A stretch of DNA of 64,000 nt, taken from assembly GCF_021869535.1 (NCBI RefSeq), contig NW_026262668.1, positions 26,045,732 through 26,109,731 of the forward strand. The letters are read 5' to 3'. Positions 56,351 through 64,000 of this stretch are shown here, one piece after another (within the stretch, counting starts at the first letter, position 1; every line of letters starts with the position of its first letter). A program made the position numbers and the translations under genes. The notes under the pieces are model-generated. The model was not told where the DNA came from, ran no database searches, and worked only from the letters and a program-made list of their open reading frames with translations. The DNA comes from Mytilus californianus (taxonomy: Eukaryota > Mollusca > Bivalvia > Mytilida > Mytilidae).

Positions 56351-58612
56351 CCAAAGCGAGAGAAAAATTGAAACTCAAAATTTTCGCTTACTCAATCAAT
56401 ATGTGATAGTTTTAGAATCCACTTCTAATTGGATTAGTAAGAGTTTTCTTAATCCAAAAACAACTATCACGTCTTTCTTATTAAAAGTTCATTTTAAAAA
56501 CAAAAATTCCTGTAAAGACTGAAGTGACATTATAGATGTCTTAAAAAGGGAAAAAGTATGTAAATTGGCATTCTAATCCACTTTTAATCAGAGATACTTT
56601 AGACAGGACTTGTTTTAGCCAATTACTATGTACTATGAATTGATAGTTTACTATCCACAGCGGTCAATGTTTATATGCAGATTATTAGTCATCAATTGCT
56701 AATCAAGTACACCTTCCAAATTACAATCTATATAACGAATTGGTGTACACATTTATTTACATATATTATTATTGATTACAAAATTCTTTTTATTTTAATG
56801 TTAGTTGACTTTCATTTGAAAGAAAAATGTATGTCAAGTACAAGACCTGTGTTAATTTTTTTTTTTAAATATGTACGTTTTCCCGAGGAAAAAAAATCGA
56901 AAATTGTAAAAAAACAAGATTAACTGCAGAAGAAGAGAACGTTTGAAATGATGCTTAAAAAAGGATGATGCAATCCCAGTTATCAACTTTAACAGAGACA
57001 AATTCTGACTAACACTTTGAATTCAATATTTCTGAAATTGCTAGAAAAATCTCTGTCTCATGATAACCACCCACGGAAATTAAATATCATAAAACATTAA
57101 AAAACGAAAAGAAGAAGGGACACCAATCTGATAACGACAAATAAAAGCATGTAAAATATTAAATAATAAAAGGTTCATTTGCAAAGTATATCGAAAAACA
57201 AAGTCATGGTCAAAACCATGAAAGACAACTCAAATCAATCGTATGATAGGTAACGATACGTATCTATACGTGGTCTTATGACAGTGAAGTTTAGGCGGGA
57301 ATCTCAATAATCACGCGATATATCAAAATCATGGTTTCTTTCGTTTTTCATCATCTTAGAAATACTTGATATTGATAAAATTTATCCTGAATAGGTTTAA
57401 TAGTTAAGGAATACTTAGTTAAAACTTGAGTGATGCATTTAATAAAATTAATAGGTTATCAATAACCGGTCCCCTTACGTGCGTACGTCGAGTTAGGTAC
57501 GTATGTCATTTTATTGGAAATCTCTATTAAGACCTATACAAATACAGGTATTCTTTTACTCAAGAAAACATAACCATAATCACATAATCACATAAGATAT
57601 TCACAATCATGAGATGAAGCATTTGCTCGTGGTTTAAATGAAAAAGATGAGTATTGCTAAAAACTTGAAGATATGTACAAGTAATATTTATTTTTTGTTT
57701 TTTTCTGTCATTCTAATTTCAAAGAATCATTTTAATTGAAATATAAGCTTTGATGGATTTTTGAAACATTTGAAACGGCAAAACACTCTTTTTAAAGCGA
57801 AAATCGTATTCATACAGCAGCCGTTCTTTTAACAATGTATTATACTGATGTGAAACAAAGTCGTACATTACCAGTATAAAAACAATATATTGTCATATGC
57901 TTCAATTAGGGTCACAAGAGATCGGGCAAGATAAGGAAAAGAGTAATTGTTATCGGCTAAAAACAAAAGGTATTGATATTTGAATTATTGATAAATGTTG
58001 TTTTAAATTTGTAAGTTACTGTAGATACTATTCCATAATGATTTGTACAGCTAAGTGGCTCTCAAATTAACTTATTAGTGTCGATTAATATGACAACTAA
58101 CAAAAAACAAAGATTGAAAATTGTGTCATTCAAATTTATTCACAACTTGTATAGACTGGGTTAGATATAGACCTTGAAATATTCCTAAAACCCCCGACTA
58201 TTGTTTAAGATTGTATATGTTGCTGTGGAGATGTCTGTTTGTTTTTTTCGTCGTTCGGGTGCTGTCTTATTGTCTATTAATTATCCTCGTATCTCATGCT
58301 ACATGTAGATTAAGTACATTATGTTGTTCTGTTAAAGGCATGTTGTTGATAATTCTCTGAAAATTAAAATGCGTTCCGCTTTCCAAACTTTTGGTGGCGA
58401 TCGGATTTAAAGATAAATATTCAAGAAACCCAGTTGTGCATACTATGATTGATATTCATATGTCCAGGTTTCAGGTCCGATAATAGTGATAATGATTACT
58501 GATCAATGACTTATTCGATTCATAGCGCGTTGTCATCAATATGTTCATATCTATATGAAATTCATACTGATATAATAGTTGTTGAAGAAATGAACAGCAC
58601 ATAATTGGACAA

Positions 58613-58830
58613 TTAATGTACATGAGTTCCTAATAAACCAAATAAACCTAATTGATTTAAATCAAAGTAAGTACTTGGAAATTTGGATGGCTTTTGATGC
58701 CACAAGAGAAGACAACATCTTTCAGTAGAACAACAGTCTTCGTGTGGCAAATGGTCCTCAAAATACCCCTTTGGACAATAGCTTTTCGTACAAACTCCTC
58801 CACTCCTCCTACACCTTAATGCTGAATAAC
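58613..58830 (-). CDS. Last exon of a beta-defensin/big-defensin-like peptide (copy 2)
   Basis: The protein sequence is identical to the 54002-54219 exon, with the same phase 1 acceptor and the same seven cysteines. If the gene reads leftward, its upstream exons would lie above 58830. I see none up to 64000, so either the intron is very long or this is an orphan exon. In unit 1, any upstream exon would have to come from unit 2 DNA. The two copies could act as alternative or paralogous last exons. Confidence 0.6.
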
Positions 58831-59523
58831 CTGTAAAATGTAAGGCTTCCACATTTAGTTAATTACTTTAACAATTCATTCAGTTTAGAAAGTGTATCTG
58901 ATCGGGAAAACAAGATGTAAACACATTATATTTCAAAATATATAATACACGATAGAACAAACTTAAGTTTAAAAAATATATATGGAAAGTATGTGAAAGG
59001 AGGCTTTCAGAGGGAAATTATAAATCCATAGTTTTGCGAAAAAAAAACAAACAAAACAATAACTCGTCAAATACCGTTTCATCTTTCATTTTAGTAAATG
59101 TTTTACAACTTATCTGTGTGTTCTTGTAACAAGTTCCCCTTCTCCAATTAAAACTTTTATTATTACTTGTGTAAGATAAAAGAAATGGAAATGATTTTTT
59201 GGAGTGTAAAACATCATTCGAATGGTTTACATACATTCCGTGTTTTTGATGTTCGTTTCAACTCATATATAGTTATGACTCTCTATATTACATGTCTATA
59301 CAATATAATCATTGACAAAGAGTTGTTTTACTATTTTATTAAAAGTCCTTTGAAGAATGTGATTAGACATGATTTTGATGTGACTAATATAAAGCCTTTT
59401 TGTAATGAAAATGGTAAATATGCTACATTTACTTCCTAAAATTGTGATAATATGAACTGGTTGAAGGTTATCATACGAACACCAATTGAGACCCTTTAAG
59501 AGCAGATGTGTTCCTGTACTGTT

Positions 59524-60630
59524 GTAAATCACAGCTAGCTTGTGGCAAAATTTAGTTGAGATCCGTTAAAATCAATTCGATTGAAAAATTTTATAACACT
59601 TGCTTTGGTGATAATTTTTTGCTTAGAATAATCAAGAAGTTTCTAAACATAATACACATATTGACATCATGCAAACGGCTTCAAACATGTTAAATATGCA
59701 CCTAATATAACAGTTATAATGTTACCTTTTCTAGGTTTGGTCATTTCATTTCCACACAGACAAATATAAACACATTTTTTTTTCTACAAAAGAGGCGATT
59801 TTTCAGTCCCTCTTGCTGATTATCCTTTTTTTTTGGGGTGCTTATATTTAGTTAGTCCCTTCTTACGATGTGTATATTTCCAAACACATTCGTTATGCCT
59901 TAGTCTGTAATGAAATTTCAAATTTCGCTAAAATCAATCTATATATAACTGGTAAATTATTAAGTCAGGGATTTCTTAACTACAAATTACTTGACAAATT
60001 TTTCAAATTCTTTCATAGATACATACGTTTAGTTTGAAAGTTCGGTAGTTAATATTGTAACTGTAGAAACCTTTTTACAAATAGGATACATCCTGATTTT
60101 AACGGTAGAGTTGTTTATAGAACCTGTAAACTTAGATATGATCCATGTTAACTTATTAATCTAAAATATTCAAGACAGTATCAATGTAACTATGTTATCA
60201 GATCTTTGAATCTCTATCGGTACTAACATTGATTTTTGTTAATGATTTAGAATAACACTAAAATATTAAAATAATATCTACAAAGGATTCAAAATGATAA
60301 AACATAGATGTCTTATGTCTAAAGTCTCTGTTACATTCCCCGTTTCCATTCTCAATTCTATGTCTTATTGCTCATATTCACTTATAATATCATTAAACAG
60401 AAAGTTTTCATGTTTTACAACTATAAGAGATTATAGTCAGATGGCTATTGACAGACTGATATATGAGCAATGGTAATAAAGTAAATGTAAACTAATCTGC
60501 AGACTGCACTCAACACTATAAACATTAAAGAACTCAAAGGTTGTTGATCTTTTACTATATCTAACTGAGAAACCAATATTTGAGCGAAAACTTAAAATTG
60601 ACCATAGAAACATGAAAAGCGGTTACATAT
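59524..60630. other. No recognised gene
   Basis: AT-rich single-copy-looking DNA. A 35-base match to the family 2 tail (acattccccgtttccattct) lies at 60331-60355. The frame 60294-60476 has no domain. Confidence 0.45.
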
Positions 60631-60990
60631 AAAAATAATAAGATGTTATTTGAATGCCAATGAGAACTTTCCACCAGAGGCCAACTAACGTAGAGGTAAG
60701 CAACGACATGTCATCGTATGGCCTTTAACAATGAGCAAAACCTGAACCAGATAGCAAGCTACATGTATAAAAGGGCCCGACAAAACTAACGACCTGATTT
60801 ATGTAACAAACAATAAACGAAACACAACTATGATATACAGCAACAAAAGGCAACCACTAAATTACAGGCTTCTGACTATGGACAGACACACACAGAATGT
60901 GGCGCCCAACAACCCCCTTCCCCCTCGAACCTGGAACATTGATGTAACAGCACAACATAAAAATCCACTATGAAAATTAGTTGAAAAAGG
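60631..60990 (+). repeat. Family 1 interspersed repeat
   Basis: Landmarks: aaataataagatgttatttg, gaatgccaatgagaactttc, tggcctttaacaatgagcaa, cctgatttatgtaacaaaca, ccactaaattacaggctt and tgatgtaacagcacaacata. It is diverged. Confidence 0.75.
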
Positions 60991-61344
60991 CTTGACTCAT
61001 GAGATCCAAACAAAACACCCAAGACTTAAGAAACAAAGTACGGGCCTTATGGTCATAAAAAAATCGAGTACGATTATCGTACTGAGACTCAGAAATTCAA
61101 CCAATCAACCTACTGTTTTTGGTGTTTTGAGCACAAATTATATACTCCGAGTTCTGAGTGTATTTCTATGACCGAGAGTTACTGAAAGATAGTTCAAAGA
61201 CAATAACAACTAATGAAAAAATCATGTACTTAAATATCAATCAGTACACATCCAATAAATTTAGTATAAAGACGTCATACACAGTCAGAGAAAACATGAT
61301 ATTGTGCAATGCCATGAAATATGTTTCGACAGAATGTAGGACCG

Positions 61345-63545
61345 TTAACATTTACAGTCGTATAGCAATAACTTATATTTTTGCTTTATTTTATTGATTA
61401 ACAAATCGATGCAGGAAACGATAAAACAATATCATCGCCATTTTGTGTATTTTCTTTGGTCTATTTTGTAAAAATTTTCATATCATGCTACTCGCTTGGG
61501 ATAGAAAATCATCGTCAGAAACTAAGGGCGCACGTGGCGTTGTCAATGTAAACATCAACTACATCATAGGCAAAATAACGATAAACAAATTATCAATGGT
61601 CTTTCAAACTCGAGGATGTTTTTCGGCCACACCTCATCTCAAGACTATCGCCCTTCGATGATATTAATGCTAAGAAATACCCTCTCGTTTGAAAAACCAT
61701 CGATAATGTATAATTCAAAGATCTTATTACAGTTATTTACACTTAGCAATGAAATCAAAATATATGTAAAATAGTATGTTTTCATGATTAATATAGTAGT
61801 CATATTAATCATAAAAACTGACCTTTGTCATGTCTATTTGAAGCCTTTTTAAAAATATCAAATTCAAATTTGAACCATGGACAAGAGATTAAAGATCTTT
61901 TCCATAAGTAAAAACTATTGAGTACAACTCTAGGATGTTTCTCGGCCACATCTCAGCTCAGGGCTGTCGCCTTCCGATAAAATTGTAGATGAGAAGCACC
62001 GTCTCGTTTGAAAAACCATCGATAATCTATAATTACGGAAAAAATGCTATGCTTATCATGCCAGTACCGGAGCACTGTCTTCTTATCGGAAAATTATGCG
62101 GTTATCTGTGCAATCAAATATTGTCTAATTCCGAAAACATTTTTGAGAATGTTTATTTATCTCATATAAACCGTCAGTGGGTATAATGTATGTTCTCGTT
62201 AAAATAAAAATTATATCACATAGAAGTAGTTATAGACTTGACTTACATGTTCCGCACATAACGGCGAGAAAAAAAGCAATACAAATGATGTGACTGGATT
62301 TCTTTTTTCCTTTTTCACAAACTCAAACAGATATAATGTGTATACCATGCACGTCTTGCTCCCCCTCTGTCGGAAAGGAATACATACAACATTAACTATG
62401 ATCAATTATTTATTAAAACATATTATGTATAACATATGTCACACGTTTCAAGAAGCTATTTGATTTTTGAAGAATAAGCATATTAAGTTAACGGTAGAGA
62501 GGTATAACCTATAATGGTATTAAAATAATCGTTTTGCACCTGAACGGTTTCTGTACTTTTAAACGCTTTTTGTCTTAGTTCTTGACTACTTGACTATTTA
62601 CGAATGCACCGTAAAGACTATCGAATATAATTGCTAGATTAATGTATATCAATTTCCAAGTTATTTTGCGTCATTAATAAGCAATCTTAGAAACTAATAC
62701 ATGATGTTGCGTAACCGATTAATAAAATTCTAAATCAATTCACCGATTTTAACATATGGTTGAAGAAAATCAAATATCTGACAAAATAGTACATGAAGTT
62801 ACATTTACATCGGTTCAATGTGAGTAAAGAGGGACTTTCAATTTTGTTAAGTGTTCGATTCCGTATACCAAATATATTTTTTTTTTTTAAATAACGGTAT
62901 TTCGTCTATTATTGTCTTGTCATTTTCCTGGGTGATACTCAAATGTTTTCGTCATAACTATTTACTAGATCGTAAACGCTGGATTGTTTTTTTTTTTATC
63001 AAAGCTTTACAACAATCAAACATACAACTTCGTGTTTGTGTGGTAAGTTAGCGAATGATTTCGTTAAATATTTGCAGATGACTCAATGAACTACCATGAT
63101 GAACATGTGTATGAATGGTAAGGGTACATATTTTTCCTATTCAGTTATATCATTTAAAGTATAGTTAGAAAATACATTGCTTTATGACAGAACATAAACT
63201 TGATGAATCAAGTCCTATCAAATCATTTTGAACGAAGACATGCATAAATTATATAATTAGTGAACTCTGTACATGATTCATCTACATAGCTTTTACCAGA
63301 AGGCTTTTTTTTTTATAAATAAACAAACATCGCAATCGTCTTTATTTTTTCGTTGTATTTATGTTAAATCAAAAATGATACTGTACAAATTTCGTGCTTC
63401 CAATTGATATCACCTTCATCCAAAACGGCTAGATTCGAACTTGCAAAGTCAGTTATGTATACATACTTGTGGAGCTATGTTAAATATAGGGACTTAAAAC
63501 AATAGCCACAGCCAGCGTAGATTATATATAAGCTATCACTACATG
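61345..63545 (+). repeat. Old segmental duplication, copy B
   Basis: Partner of 29660-33080. It contains an internal direct repeat of about 110 bases: 61610-61720 and 61925-62035, sharing ctcggccaca, gtctcgtttg and aaaaaccatcgataat. Copy A has no equivalent satellite-free gap, so the two copies have evolved independently for a long time. Confidence 0.7.
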
Positions 63546-63689
63546 TACTAGTCAGGGTGTAATAGAATCAAACTCAGATCAATGCGATAGTTTTAATTAT
63601 GCACAGCTTCAAATAAGTGAATACTTGACCTTACAGATGTAAAGTAAGAAAATCAATTTCACACGCTTCACGACTTGTTAACAAGAGTA

Positions 63690-63905
63690 CGGTATCCAAA
63701 GGAAAATTCAAACTCCATAAATCACAGAAAAACTAACAAAAACTTGCAAAAAAGGAAAAACAAACAAACAACAAACGACAGTCTCCAAAGCACTTCATAA
63801 AAAACTAAAGATTGAACAACACGATCTTATGTGCTCCAGAATGGTTAGCAGGATACTGTTCCACATGTGACACCTTATGTCATGATCAAAGAAAAGAGGA
63901 CGAGA
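63690..63905 (+). repeat. Family 3 interspersed repeat
   Basis: ggtatccaaaggaaaattca, ctaaagattgaacaacacga, tatgtgctccagaatggtta, gcaggatactgttccacatg and ggacgagattgtgaca follow the order of 29335-29640. Confidence 0.75.
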
Positions 63906-64000
63906 TTGTGACATAGATACGTTTTAGTTTTCTGAACTGATATGATTAGAATTAAGAGACCTTTGCTATATACAGAATTATTTGTGGTAACCTTATAATT

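Larger units (their letters stand above)
54911..59523 (+). repeat. 4.6-kb tandem duplication, unit 2
   Basis: Near-identical to 50311-54910. Differences seen: a C-to-A change near 54964, shorter AT tracts, an 8-base loss near 56466 (aactatgacaatatcacg versus aactatcacg), a 26-base insertion ending near 58149, and scattered single bases. It ends at ttcctgtactgtt, followed by gtaaatcacagctagc. Confidence 0.95.

Noticed and set aside
62211..62405. Minus-strand stretch resembling a signal peptide exon (HIICIAFFLAVMCGT then gtaagt), considered as first exon of the defensin-like gene
   Set aside because: No in-frame start codon precedes the hydrophobic run before a stop, and no acceptor is clear. 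The link to the exon at 58830 would be speculation.
1..64000. CRISPR arrays, bacterial operons, rRNA genes or intact tRNA genes
   Set aside because: None seen. The tandem repeats lack the short-repeat/unique-spacer pattern, and the only tRNA-like sequence is the SINE head at 47130-47226.

Overview
This is AT-rich animal nuclear DNA with spliceosomal introns and no bacterial gene organisation. The repeats look like those I know from marine mussels (Mytilus and relatives): an interspersed element starting around gatgtggtatgattgccaatgag, a partner element ending in acattccccgtttccattctc, a 353-bp tandem repeat, ~150-161-bp satellites beside GTCT/GTCC microsatellites, and a tRNA-derived SINE. The species assignment rests on recognition and was not searched. 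I see no complete, intact host gene. Nearly all recognisable coding sequence belongs to mobile elements, plus one duplicated cysteine-rich, defensin-like exon.

Layout. 0-3.6 kb: word-repeat arrays and repeat fragments. 3.6-7.1 kb: a large foldback element with hairpins at both ends and at its centre, with a second foldback nested in its left arm. 7.1-8.7 kb: another inverted-repeat composite around a GC-richer repeat. 8.8-11.0 kb: nothing recognised except a hairpin. 11.08-17.03 kb: the most interesting element, a DNA transposon with ~0.5-kb terminal inverted repeats (TIRs). It holds two broken convergent genes, a PIF1-type helicase (+) and a P-superfamily transposase (-). Each TIR carries the same 34-nt first exon and splice donor, so both genes seem to have started from duplicated promoter/exon modules. 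17-24 kb: satellites, a palindrome array and the 353-bp tandem repeat. 25.8-35.5 kb and 61.3-63.6 kb: old diverged duplications mixed with interspersed repeats. 40.0-40.4 kb: remnant of a Penelope-like GIY-YIG endonuclease. 46.5-50.1 kb: a PIF/Harbinger transposon with two divergent genes (transposase and a Myb-like/acidic partner) and a SINE in one intron. 50.31-59.52 kb: a very recent ~4.6-kb tandem duplication; each unit has a hairpin MITE, dispersed repeats and one exon encoding a beta-defensin/big-defensin-like cysteine domain on the minus strand.

The helicase/transposase pair would have mobilised its element. The Harbinger pair is a transposase with its DNA-binding partner. The defensin-like exon would be the last coding exon of a secreted antimicrobial peptide, but no upstream exon was found here. 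All identities and boundaries were read by eye.
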